Source: Diaminobutyricimonas aerilata (GTDB taxonomy: Bacteria > Actinomycetota > Actinomycetes > Actinomycetales > Microbacteriaceae). Taken from it: a DNA stretch of 64,000 nt. Position 1 is the stretch's first letter, and each line of letters opens with the position of its first letter. Position numbers and translations under genes: made by a program. The notes under the pieces are model-generated. The model was not told where the DNA came from. It made no database searches and saw only the letters and a program-made list of their open reading frames with translations. Positions 25,762 through 33,460 of this stretch are shown piece after piece. The DNA is taken from positions 372,001 through 436,000 of the forward strand of contig NZ_PGFF01000001.1 in NCBI RefSeq assembly GCF_002797715.1. The letters run 5' to 3'.

Positions 25762-26205
25762 ATGTCGACGACACTGCGCCGTATCGACCGCCCGCCCGTC
25801 GCCGTTCCGCTGGCCATCGCCGTCGTGGCCGTGCTCGCCAGCGCGCTCAACGCCCTGCTGGCGCTCGCCGGAACCTCCATCGGCGCCCGCGGCCCGGGGC
25901 TCCAGCCCATCCCCTTCCTCAGCTTGACGGTCCTCGCGGCTGTCGGCGGCGCGGTCGGATGGCACCTCGTCGACCGGATCGCGAAGCGTCCTAGTCGCGT
26001 GATGAGGTGGCTGGTTCCGTCGTTCCTCGCCGTGTCGTTCCTGCCGGACATCTTCATCGGCATCGCCGCGGGAACCGGTGACGGATGGGTCTACGCCGCC
26101 GTTCTCATGTGCATGCACGTCACCACCATCACGGTCGCGGTCCTCACCTACCGGCGCCTGATGCCCCTCAAGGATCGCGAGGGTCGACGGGATCAGGACG
26201 CATGA
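25762..26205 (+). CDS. Small four-helix membrane protein (DUF6069-like)
   Basis: 147 residues. ATG 25762 with AGGAGGAG. Four predicted membrane segments: VAVPLAIAVVAVLASALNALLALA, PFLSLTVLAAVGGAVGWHLV, WLVPSFLAVSFLPDIFIGIAAG and GWVYAAVLMCMHVTTITVAVLTY. This pattern matches DUF6069 proteins, often found beside regulators in actinobacteria; role unknown. It lies 131 nt after the response regulator in the same direction. Confidence 0.8.
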   Translation: MSTTLRRIDRPPVAVPLAIAVVAVLASALNALLALAGTSIGARGPGLQPIPFLSLTVLAAVGGAVGWHLVDRIAKRPSRVMRWLVPSFLAVSFLPDIFIGIAAGTGDGWVYAAVLMCMHVTTITVAVLTYRRLMPLKDREGRRDQDA

Positions 26206-26248
26206 CGATGAACCGGTTGCGCCGCATCCGTCCGAGCAGGCACCCGTG

Positions 26249-27283
26249 TCACCGCGCGGCGAGGATCGCGGCGGACAGCCATCGGCCGAGGTCACGGAAT
26301 CCGGGTCCGTCGGCGTTGCTCTGAGCTCGGCGCGCACTGTCGAGCAGTGCCGCATCCGGATGCGGCTGACCGTTGATGATCGAGATCAGTTCGAAGTAGC
26401 GCCCCTGCGTCGCGGTGTACTCCGCGTCCTGGAGCGCCTCGAGCGTGATGGTGTCGAGATCGCGATAGCGGGCTGCAAGCCGTTCCCGGAGATCGTCGTC
26501 CGCCGCGACTCCGAAGGTGTGGGCGAGCTGGTCGACCAGTTCTGCGGCAAGGGACACCACCTGGCCGTCATCCGCCGCGAACCCGGCCTGATGAGCGGCC
26601 GTCAGTTTGGACATGAGGTCACCGCCTGCGGAGTGGAGGAACTCCTGGACCGGGGGTGTGGACATCTCCGAGCCGGGGAACTCCGCGTACGTAGCGTGGA
26701 GATAGGAACGTGTCGCCTCTCGGAACCGGTCATCCCGCAGGAGCTCCGCCAAGGTGACCCAGGCGTCGAGCTGCTCAGGGGCAGGGTCCGGCGGAAGCAC
26801 CGGCCGCACATCTGGGATCCGATCGAGCGCTTCCTTCGGAAGGCGTGCGGAGACGTCGTCCAGGAACTCGTCGACCAGTCGCTGACGCTCGGCGTCGGAC
26901 ATCGTCACCAGCTTGCGCAGGAGGTTCGCCCGCTCCGCTGTCCCCTCCTGCCGCACGAGCGCGCGGAGCACGGCACGCTTCGCGTGCATATCCGTCGTCC
27001 TCTTCTCGATCACGTCGAGATGCTCGGCGAGGACGTCACGCAGCGAGGTCGTGCCGGCGAGCACGCGGCGGACGTGATCCAGGCCGGTATCGAGGTCGCG
27101 CAGCGTGCGGACCAACTCCAGACGGGCGATCGCATCCAGGTCGTAGAGGCGATGACCACCGTCGGTGGTGTCTGTGGGCTGAACGAGCCCCTCGTCGGCG
27201 TAGTAGCGGATGGCGCTGACGCTGAGCCCGGTGCGGAGGGTGACCTCTCCGATGGAGTAGAGAGTGTCTTCTGGGATGTGCAT
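26249..27283 (-). CDS. MerR-family regulator with long TipA-like effector domain
   Basis: 344 residues from ATG 27283 (AAGGTGAG upstream). The upstream TTG at 27304 is less likely and would start within the palindrome. N-terminal MerR winged helix: YSIGEVTLRTGLSVSAIRYYADEGLVQPTDTTDGGHRLYDLDAIARLELVRTL. A long dimerisation helix follows, then about 220 residues of helical effector-binding region. Convergent with the small membrane protein gene. An SoxR-like palindrome lies 17 nt upstream of the start. Confidence 0.85.
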   Translation of the reverse strand: MHIPEDTLYSIGEVTLRTGLSVSAIRYYADEGLVQPTDTTDGGHRLYDLDAIARLELVRTLRDLDTGLDHVRRVLAGTTSLRDVLAEHLDVIEKRTTDMHAKRAVLRALVRQEGTAERANLLRKLVTMSDAERQRLVDEFLDDVSARLPKEALDRIPDVRPVLPPDPAPEQLDAWVTLAELLRDDRFREATRSYLHATYAEFPGSEMSTPPVQEFLHSAGGDLMSKLTAAHQAGFAADDGQVVSLAAELVDQLAHTFGVAADDDLRERLAARYRDLDTITLEALQDAEYTATQGRYFELISIINGQPHPDAALLDSARRAQSNADGPGFRDLGRWLSAAILAAR

Positions 27284-27299
27284 GCTCTCACCTTGTGGT

Positions 27300-27314
27300 C
27301 TCAAGGGACTTGAG
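27300..27314 (-). promoter_or_regulatory. MerR-type operator palindrome
   Basis: CTCAAGTCCCTTGAG on the minus strand: perfect 6-bp arms around 3 nt, similar in its half sites to the SoxR box (CCTCAAG...CTTGAGG). It sits immediately upstream of the MerR-family gene, as expected for autoregulation. Confidence 0.55.
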
Positions 27315-27338
27315 ATGCAAGCGGGAGTCCCGCGCCGG

Positions 27339-27977
27339 TCACGCGTCCGGCCGGGCGGCGATCCCGTCGAGCACCATGCCGAGGTGCCGTTCGAACCGCT
27401 GCTCGCCGTCGTCCCTGAGGTGTCCGGCCTGCTTGACCAGTGCCGCGCCTTCGCCGATCCAGGCGTCGCGCTCGCGCATCGAGTAGCGCGACGGATCGGT
27501 TCCGGCGGACTGGCGCCTCTCCTGCTCCTCGATGACGAAGCCCACCACGAATGCGGTGACCACGTCGACGGCGTCGTCAGCGTCGGCGGGTGTCCAGCCG
27601 GCCGCGGACCAGCGTTCGAACAACGGCTCCTTCATGCGCACGACGTCCGGGTCGGTGATCCGAGTGCCGCTGAAGATGCGGGCCCCGTCGCGGTGGAGCA
27701 GGTACTCCGAGCGCAGCACCCGGGCGTAGGCGGCGAGATCATCGCGCCACCCGTCGCCCGGCGGAATCGCGCCGAACGCGTCGGCCACACGGCGCATGAC
27801 CTCGGTAGCCATCTCGTCGAGCAGCTCCTGCTTGTTGCGCACGTGCCAGTACAGGGCGGGGGCGCGGACGTCCAGGCGCGAAGCGATCGCGCGGACGGTG
27901 AGGTCGTCCATGCCCTGATCGTCGAGGAGTTCGAGCGCCGCCGCGACGATCCGCTCCCGGGTGATTCCCTTGGTCAT
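27339..27977 (-). CDS. TetR-family repressor (tetracycline-repressor-like)
   Basis: 212 residues from ATG 27977. Helix-turn-helix: ITRERIVAAALELLDDQGMDDLTVRAIASRLDVRAPALYWHVRNKQELLDEMA, very close in style to TetR itself (LYWHV.NK). The C-terminal TetR_C-like domain follows (WRDDLAAYARVLRSEYLLHRDGARIFSG). It diverges from an oxidoreductase gene across a large palindrome (27988-28032), and so should repress both itself and the oxidoreductase-monooxygenase pair. Confidence 0.9.
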   Translation of the reverse strand: MTKGITRERIVAAALELLDDQGMDDLTVRAIASRLDVRAPALYWHVRNKQELLDEMATEVMRRVADAFGAIPPGDGWRDDLAAYARVLRSEYLLHRDGARIFSGTRITDPDVVRMKEPLFERWSAAGWTPADADDAVDVVTAFVVGFVIEEQERRQSAGTDPSRYSMRERDAWIGEGAALVKQAGHLRDDGEQRFERHLGMVLDGIAARPDA

Positions 27978-27987
27978 GGTTGACACC

Positions 27988-28032
27988 TTAACAATGTTCA
28001 GGCATGCTGGCCGCATTGTTGAACAAAGTTAA
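27988..28032. promoter_or_regulatory. Palindromic operator between TetR gene and its targets
   Basis: TTAACAATGTTCA at 27988-28000 and TGAACAAAGTTAA at 28020-28032 are inverted copies (11 of 13 positions match), separated by 19 nt. Each half also contains a small internal palindrome (AACAATGTT; TTGTTGAACAA just left of the second). The right half runs into the RBS AAGGAG of the oxidoreductase gene, so binding would block translation-competent transcription. Confidence 0.7.
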
Positions 28033-28042
28033 GGAGAGTCCG

Positions 28043-29002
28043 ATGCGTGCCGCAATCTTCACCGCCCCCGATGCGTCGCCCGTCTGTGCCGACTTCCCCG
28101 AGCCGACTGTGCCGCCCGGTTCCGAGCCCTTGCAGCTCGTCGGAGCGGGCCTCCACAACGTCGTGCGCGGGCTGGCCACCGGGCGGCACTACGGCCGCGG
28201 CCAGATGAGGTATCCGCTGGTGCCCGGCATCGACGCGGTCGCCCGCACCAGCGATGGGCGACTCGTCTACACCGGCTACGCCCGTCCGCCATTCGGGACG
28301 ATGGCCGAGCGTCTCTTCGCTCCCTTCCAGGCGGACGTTCCTGCGGGGGCGGATCCCCTCGCGATCGCCGCGGGCATGAACCCCAGCCTGTCGGGCTGGA
28401 TGGTCCTCACCGCTCGGCGCAGGGAACTCGGGGCGTTGGGTACCGTGCTGGTGCTCGGCGCCACGGGGACGTCCGGCAGCCTCGCCGTGCAGGGGGCGCT
28501 GGCGCTCGGGGCCGAGCGGGTCATCGCCGCCGGGCGCGATCAGGGGACGCTGGAGCAACTGCGTGGCGAGGGAGCGACGACCGTGTCGTTGGCCCACGAC
28601 GGCCCCGACAGTCTGGAGCGGGCTCTGGCGGATGTCGTGTCCGAGACCGCGCCGGGTCTCGTGTTGGACTACCTGTGGGGATCCGTAGCCGAAGCGGCCT
28701 TCGCCGCGCTGGGTCGCAGCGGCGAAGACGTCGAGGCGGACACCTCCTACGTGCAGATCGGCACGCTCGCGGGGGCGAAAGCAGCGCTGCCCGCGGATCT
28801 GTTGCGCAGCCGGCGGATCCGCATCACCGGCAGCGGCGTCGGGTCGGTGTCCCACGAGGAGATGCTCGCCGAGGCGCCCGAGGTCATGGCGCGGTTCGCC
28901 GACGGAACCCTGCACCTGCCCTACACCGCGTTCCCGCTGAGCCGAATCGGTGAGGCGTGGGCGCACACCGGTCGCAGCCGCGTCGTCGTGGTGCCGGACT
29001 GA
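28043..29002 (+). CDS. MDR/quinone-oxidoreductase-like dehydrogenase
   Basis: 319 residues. ATG 28043 with AAGGAGAG. Medium-chain reductase fold: N-terminal GroES-like part (MRAAIFTAPDASPV), then NAD(P)-binding VLVLGATGTSGSLAVQGALALGA at about residues 133-155. Zinc ligands are not evident, so it is more like the quinone oxidoreductase branch. First gene of the TetR-controlled pair; 38 nt from the flavin monooxygenase. Confidence 0.85.
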   Translation: MRAAIFTAPDASPVCADFPEPTVPPGSEPLQLVGAGLHNVVRGLATGRHYGRGQMRYPLVPGIDAVARTSDGRLVYTGYARPPFGTMAERLFAPFQADVPAGADPLAIAAGMNPSLSGWMVLTARRRELGALGTVLVLGATGTSGSLAVQGALALGAERVIAAGRDQGTLEQLRGEGATTVSLAHDGPDSLERALADVVSETAPGLVLDYLWGSVAEAAFAALGRSGEDVEADTSYVQIGTLAGAKAALPADLLRSRRIRITGSGVGSVSHEEMLAEAPEVMARFADGTLHLPYTAFPLSRIGEAWAHTGRSRVVVVPD

Positions 29003-29040
29003 GCCGTTCACCAGTCGGTCGTGATCGGAGAGGGAGAGTC

Positions 29041-30267
29041 ATGCAGAAGAGGGCATTGGTAGTGGGGCTCGGGATCGCGGGGATGTCCGCGGCGATCGGG
29101 CTGCGTCAGGCGGGATGGACGCCGGTGATCGTCGAACGGGCGCCGGAGCGGCGCACCGGGGGCTACTTCGTCGGGTTGTTCCCGGCGGGGCGGCAGGCTG
29201 CGGTCGACCTCGGGATCGCCGACCACCTGCACACCCGAAACCCGGATCGGGCGGCGGGCGCGGACTCGTGGTCGGTGGATCGCCGGGGCAGGCGCCGGTC
29301 GACTCTCGGATTCCTCGACCAGCCCGGAGAGCCGGCAGCGACTCTGCGCGGCGACATCGAAGCCGCGCTGTGGGAGGGCATCACGGGCATCGAGGTGCGG
29401 TTCGCGACCACCCCGATCGCGATCACCGAGGGTCCGGCCGAGGTGCAGGTGGTGCTCCAGAACACTGGCACCGGTGCTCAGGCCCGCGAGAGCTTCGACC
29501 TGGTGGTCGGCGCGGATGGGATGCGCTCGAGCGTGCGCCGGATCGTGTTCGGTCCGCACGAGGAGTACGTGACCAGGTGGAACGCGATGATCTGCGCCTT
29601 CCAGCTGAAGGAGCAGGTGCCCGCGTACGGCGCGAGCGACAGCATCGTCATCGCGCGCGCCAAGCGGGCGGTGTGGGTGTTCGGGCTCGCCGACCACGCG
29701 CCCACCGCGCTGCTGACCTATCGGACCCGGGACATTCAGGAGCAATTCAGCGGGTCGCGGGTCGAGCGGCTGCGCGCGATCTTCTCCGGGATGGACGACC
29801 CCGTGGTGCGCCACGTCCTGGACTCCCTGCAAGAGGCCCCCGACCACCTGTTCGACTCGGTGCACCAGGTGCGGATGCCCCGGTGGAGCGCGGGGCGGGT
29901 CGTGGTCGTGGGCGATGCGGCGTGGTGCATGAACCTCTACTCGGGTATGGGCGCCACGTCCTCACTTCGCGGCGGCGCTGCACTGGGCACCACCCTGCAG
30001 GACCACCCCGACGACCTCCAAGCCGCCCTCGGCACCTGGGAGGCCGGGCTGCGTCCGTTCATCACCCAGCACCAGCGCACCGCCCGTCTCAAGCAGCAGA
30101 TGTTCGTCCCGTCGAGCCGTCGGGCCGAGGCGCTGCGGGCGGTGCTCGTCGCTCTCGCCCACAGGATCCGCGGCCGTCGGCCGGCGACGGAGGTGGATGG
30201 GCCGGGGTCCTCGGCGCTGTCCGGCACGTCGGCACAGTCGCCCAGCAGCGCGCGCATGAACGCGTAG
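29041..30267 (+). CDS. TetX-like FAD-dependent monooxygenase
   Basis: 408 residues, RBS GAGAGGGAGAG. Group A flavoprotein hydroxylase: Rossmann GxGxxG in ALVVGLGIAGMSAAIGLRQAG, DG motif DLVVGADGMRSSVR, and GD motif RVVVVGDAAWCMNLYSGMGATS. In the GD motif the usual His-Pro of GDAAH..P is Trp and Leu here. Members hydroxylate aromatic compounds or inactivate drugs (TetX degrades tetracyclines, Rox degrades rifampicin). The upstream TetR-type repressor supports a role in drug detoxification (inference). The last 60 residues form a basic, Ser/Pro-rich tail. Confidence 0.87.
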   Translation: MQKRALVVGLGIAGMSAAIGLRQAGWTPVIVERAPERRTGGYFVGLFPAGRQAAVDLGIADHLHTRNPDRAAGADSWSVDRRGRRRSTLGFLDQPGEPAATLRGDIEAALWEGITGIEVRFATTPIAITEGPAEVQVVLQNTGTGAQARESFDLVVGADGMRSSVRRIVFGPHEEYVTRWNAMICAFQLKEQVPAYGASDSIVIARAKRAVWVFGLADHAPTALLTYRTRDIQEQFSGSRVERLRAIFSGMDDPVVRHVLDSLQEAPDHLFDSVHQVRMPRWSAGRVVVVGDAAWCMNLYSGMGATSSLRGGAALGTTLQDHPDDLQAALGTWEAGLRPFITQHQRTARLKQQMFVPSSRRAEALRAVLVALAHRIRGRRPATEVDGPGSSALSGTSAQSPSSARMNA

Positions 30268-30287
30268 GCGGCAGTAAGACTGCGAGG

Positions 30288-30305
30288 CGGTGCGTTGCCG
30301 CACCG
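30288..30305 (+). terminator. Hairpin after the monooxygenase
   Basis: CGGTGCG TTGC CGCACCG, a 7-bp perfect stem 20 nt downstream of the stop. The remaining about 145 nt to the next gene show nothing else of note. Confidence 0.5.
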
Positions 30306-30450
30306 TGCCGGTGATGAGCGGAGATGGAGCCGATCGAGCGCAGTCGCCTGATCACAAGCGCGCCCCCCGCCGCGATGACATGATGAGAGCGCGCGATGCT
30401 CGCGGCTCCCGATCGATGGAGCCTTCCGCGCGGTGCGAAACGGACCTCGA

Positions 30451-30849
30451 ATGCCCGCTCCCTCTGTCGTGTTACGTCCACTCGCCGGTGACTACGTGAT
30501 CGCCCGGCTCGCTCCCACGGCCGAGCCGCCGGCGCGCCTGCTCACGAGCCCCGACCTCGACGGGTTCGTCTCGATCACCCGCACGCCGCAGGAGCTCTCG
30601 ATCGTCTGCCGCTCCGAATCGGCGCCGGAGGATGCGGAGATCGACGGGCCGTGGACGGCCGTGTACGCGAGCGGTCCGATCCCGTTCGGGCTCACCGGCG
30701 TCGTGACCTCGCTGGTGGCTCCGCTGTCCGCCGTCGGATGCCCCGTCTTCGTCGTCTCGACCTTCGACGGCGACGTCCTCATGTTCCCCACGGCGAGCCG
30801 CGACCAGGCGCGCGAGCAGTTGGCGGCCGCGGGCCACACGCTGCTGTAG
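30451..30849 (+). CDS. ACT-domain protein
   Basis: 132 residues from ATG 30451 (GTG 30433 is an alternative). Paired ACT-like modules as in CASTOR/ACT_7 proteins: VVLRPLAGDYVIARL, FVSITRTPQELSIVC, then WTAVYASGPIPFGLTGVVTSLVAPLSAVGCPVFVVSTFDGDVLMFP. Such proteins bind amino acids or nucleotides. The partner is unknown. Convergent with the esterase. Confidence 0.82.
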   Translation: MPAPSVVLRPLAGDYVIARLAPTAEPPARLLTSPDLDGFVSITRTPQELSIVCRSESAPEDAEIDGPWTAVYASGPIPFGLTGVVTSLVAPLSAVGCPVFVVSTFDGDVLMFPTASRDQAREQLAAAGHTLL

Positions 30850-30859
30850 TCGGCAGCCG

Positions 30860-31726
30860 CTACTCCGCGGTACCGACGCCGAAGAAGCGCGCCACCTCTT
30901 CGGCGGTAGAGATGTCGCGACCGGTCCGACCCAGGATGAACGGCGCCCTCTTCGGACCCGGGACGGTGTGGCCGCCGCCGTGGATGGTGAAGAGCCGCAC
31001 GGGGGGCCGCTCCCGGTCGGTGTAGTCCGTGCGGGCGGCCCAGGGCCGCCGGCCTTCGGGCGAGACCCGCGACGTGCGGGGCGGGTCCGTGACGCCGTTG
31101 CGCCGCGCGAAGTACTCGGCCGTCTGCACCATGGACAGGGTCGTGCCGCCGACCTTGAACATCCGCTCGGCCCATCCCCTCATGCGCCCGCCCTCGAAAG
31201 GCGCGATCGGGTCCGCCGTGCCGTGGACGAGCAGGACAGGCAGCGGATGCGCTGCCGCGGCGGGTCTCGGATCGACGAAGCTCGCCGCGCTCGGCATGGT
31301 GGCGCCGACCACCGCGGCCCCGGCGAGCAGGTCGGGCACCTCGTGGATGAGCCGCATGGCCATCTGCCCTCCGTTGGAGAAGCCGGCCACGACGACGCGC
31401 CGCCGGTCGACGGCGTGGGTCTGAGCCAGCCGGTCGATCACCGCGCGCACGAAGCCGACATCGTCGATGTTCTCCCGACGGGCCGGGAAGCGGCTCTCTC
31501 GGCGTGCGTCGTTCCAGTTGCCGCGGTACCCGTCGAGGTACGCCACGACGGCCGTGCCCCGATCCGCGAGGGCGTCGAAGGACGCCCCGGTGAAACGGCG
31601 GTGGACCTCGCCGGTCTGGCGCGACCCGTGAAGGATCAGGACCAGGCCGCGACCCGGCCGGCCCGTCGGATCTCCGATGACGGTGAGCGTGCGGCTCCGG
31701 CCCGCGACCTCGATGCTCTCGTGCAT
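30860..31726 (-). CDS. PHB-depolymerase/LpqC-like esterase
   Basis: 288 residues. RBS AGGAAGAGAG before ATG 31726. Alpha/beta hydrolase: oxyanion HGSRQTG, YRGNWNDARRE, nucleophile elbow VAGFSNGGQMAMRLI, HGTADPIAPFEGG, and the catalytic His in IHGGGHTVPGP. Similar to polyhydroxybutyrate depolymerase/feruloyl esterase family 1. No signal peptide, so it acts in the cytoplasm. Divergent from a MerR regulator, with a textbook MerR-type promoter between. Confidence 0.87.
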   Translation of the reverse strand: MHESIEVAGRSRTLTVIGDPTGRPGRGLVLILHGSRQTGEVHRRFTGASFDALADRGTAVVAYLDGYRGNWNDARRESRFPARRENIDDVGFVRAVIDRLAQTHAVDRRRVVVAGFSNGGQMAMRLIHEVPDLLAGAAVVGATMPSAASFVDPRPAAAAHPLPVLLVHGTADPIAPFEGGRMRGWAERMFKVGGTTLSMVQTAEYFARRNGVTDPPRTSRVSPEGRRPWAARTDYTDRERPPVRLFTIHGGGHTVPGPKRAPFILGRTGRDISTAEEVARFFGVGTAE

Positions 31727-31795
31727 GAACTCTCTTCCTGTCCTGAGTCGGCGAGGGGAGCGGGCGCGCCCCCGCTTCCGCGCGCGACCACGCCG

Positions 31796-31826
31796 ACGCT
31801 AGGCTCTGACACCGTGTCAAGGTCAA
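31796..31826 (-). promoter_or_regulatory. MerR-type promoter of the esterase gene (19-bp spacer)
   Basis: On the minus strand, TTGACC (31826-31821) and TAGCGT (31801-31796) are 19 bp apart, the stretched spacing that MerR-family activators need. The spacer contains the dyad TGACAC-G-GTGTCA (31819-31807). The divergent gene at 31837 encodes the probable MerR partner. Confidence 0.72.
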
Positions 31827-31836
31827 GGCGGCAGCG

Positions 31837-32181
31837 GTGAAGATCGGTGAACTGAGCCGACGGAGCGGCGTGAGCCCCCGCTCGCTGCGTTATTACGAGC
31901 AGCACGGCCTCATCCACGCGGAGCGCGGGCCCAACGGCTACCGCGAGTACGACGACGCGACCGTCGAGCGAGCCGCCACCATCCACGAGCTGTTCGGCTT
32001 GGGCTTCCCGCGTCCGGTCGTGCGCAGCGTCCTCGCCTGCAGCGGTCAGGCTCCGGCATCCGCCCACGACGACGCCGTCGTGCACCTCGCGCGAGTGCGG
32101 GACGAGATGGCCGGTCGCATCGCCCGGCTGTCCGAGACGCACCGGCTCGTGAACGAGTTCCTCGACGCCCGAGGGGCGTAG
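31837..32181 (+). CDS. Small MerR-family regulator
   Basis: 114 residues from GTG 31837. MKIGELSRRSGVSPRSLRYYEQHGLIHAERGPNGYREYDD is the winged helix, followed by a short coiled coil (ARVRDEMAGRIARLSETHRLVNEFL). A Cys in VLACSG is the only one. The stretched promoter next to it suggests that it activates the divergent esterase gene. Confidence 0.9.
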   Translation: MKIGELSRRSGVSPRSLRYYEQHGLIHAERGPNGYREYDDATVERAATIHELFGLGFPRPVVRSVLACSGQAPASAHDDAVVHLARVRDEMAGRIARLSETHRLVNEFLDARGA

Positions 32182-32263
32182 GGCTCCGCCACTCCGGATC
32201 GGCGTCTGCCGCGTCCGACCCGGGGCGGATGCGGGCGTCACCGGCCGCTGACACAGTGAAGGC

Positions 32264-33412
32264 ATGCTCACCGCCGTCGCGATCTCCGGATACCGCTCCG
32301 TGCACGACCTCGTGCTGCCATTGAGCGGACTCAACGTCATCACGGGGGCGAACGGCAGCGGCAAGTCGAACGTGTACCGCGCGTTGCGGCTCATCGCCGG
32401 CATGGCGGAGGGTGGGGCCATCCGTGCCCTCGCTCGCGAGGGCGGCCTGGATGCGGTGCTCTGGGCGGGACCGGAGCAGCCGGTGAAACCGGGCTCGACC
32501 GCGCAGGGCACGATGCGCACGCGGCCGATCGCGCTGCAGCTGGGTTTCGCGAGCGACGACCTCGGGTACCTCGTCGACCTCGGCCTGCCGGTGCCGGCGG
32601 AGTCGACGATGTTCAACCGCGACCCCGTCATCAAACGCGAGTCGGTGTTCGCCGGCCCCGTCGCGCGACCGTCGGCGTTACTCGTCGAACGCCGCAACGC
32701 CCACGTGCGCGTGCGCGACGACGCCTGGCACGACGTGCCGTACGCACCGCCCGGGCATCGCAGCATCCTCGGCGAACTCGGCGACACGCAGACGACCCCG
32801 GAACTGCTGACCCTGCGCAACCGGCTGCGCGACTGGCGCTTCTACGACCACCTGCGCACCGACATCGACGCACCCGCCCGCCGTCCGCAGATCGGCACGC
32901 GCACCCCGGTGCTGAGCGACGACGGATCGGACCTCGCGGCGGCCCTGCGCACGATCGTCGAAGACGGCGGGGCGCGGACGCTCGACGCCACGATCGACGA
33001 GGCCTTCCCCGGGTCGCGGATCGAGGTCGCGGCGACGGACGGTGTCTTCACGCTCGGGCTGCGTCAGAGTGGACTGCTCCGTCCGCTCGGGGCGGCGGAA
33101 CTCTCCGACGGCACACTGCGCTTCCTGCTGCTCACTGCGGCTCTGCTCACCCCGCAGCCACCCGAGCTCATGGTGCTCAACGAGCCGGAGACGAGCCTGC
33201 ACGTCGACCTCCTGCCCGCCCTCGCCTCCCTCATCCGTCGCGCATCCGAGAACACGCAGGTCGTCGTGATCACTCACGCCCAGCGTCTCGCCGAGCTGCT
33301 GGGGGAGGCGCCGGAGGTGAACGCCCTCACCCTCGTGAAGCGGTCCGACGCGACCGACATCGACGGACTCGGGATGCTCGAGCGCCCGCGGTGGGACTGG
33401 GGCAAGCGCTGA
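32264..33412 (+). CDS. AAA ATPase of the RecF/ABC-like class
   Basis: 382 residues. Walker A GANGSGKSN at about 28-36, signature AAELSDGTLRFLLL, Walker B LMVLNEPETSLH, and switch His VVITHAQ. It is an OLD/RecF-like stand-alone ATPase (COG4637 type) without a visible nuclease domain. Such proteins are often linked to DNA repair or defence. It stands alone here, with CACAGT 6 nt before the ATG as a weak leaderless-type promoter. Confidence 0.85.
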   Translation: MLTAVAISGYRSVHDLVLPLSGLNVITGANGSGKSNVYRALRLIAGMAEGGAIRALAREGGLDAVLWAGPEQPVKPGSTAQGTMRTRPIALQLGFASDDLGYLVDLGLPVPAESTMFNRDPVIKRESVFAGPVARPSALLVERRNAHVRVRDDAWHDVPYAPPGHRSILGELGDTQTTPELLTLRNRLRDWRFYDHLRTDIDAPARRPQIGTRTPVLSDDGSDLAAALRTIVEDGGARTLDATIDEAFPGSRIEVAATDGVFTLGLRQSGLLRPLGAAELSDGTLRFLLLTAALLTPQPPELMVLNEPETSLHVDLLPALASLIRRASENTQVVVITHAQRLAELLGEAPEVNALTLVKRSDATDIDGLGMLERPRWDWGKR

Positions 33413-33420
33413 CGCGTCCC

Positions 33421-33446
33421 GTTCTCTGAGCCTGTCGAAGGGAACC
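33421..33446. repeat. Dispersed repeat copy
   Basis: A copy of the CCTGAGCCTGTCGAAGGG family with one change (CTCTGAGCC...), between convergent genes. Short inverted ends GTTC/GAAC. Confidence 0.7.
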
Positions 33447-33460
33447 CGCGGGCGACCCGG

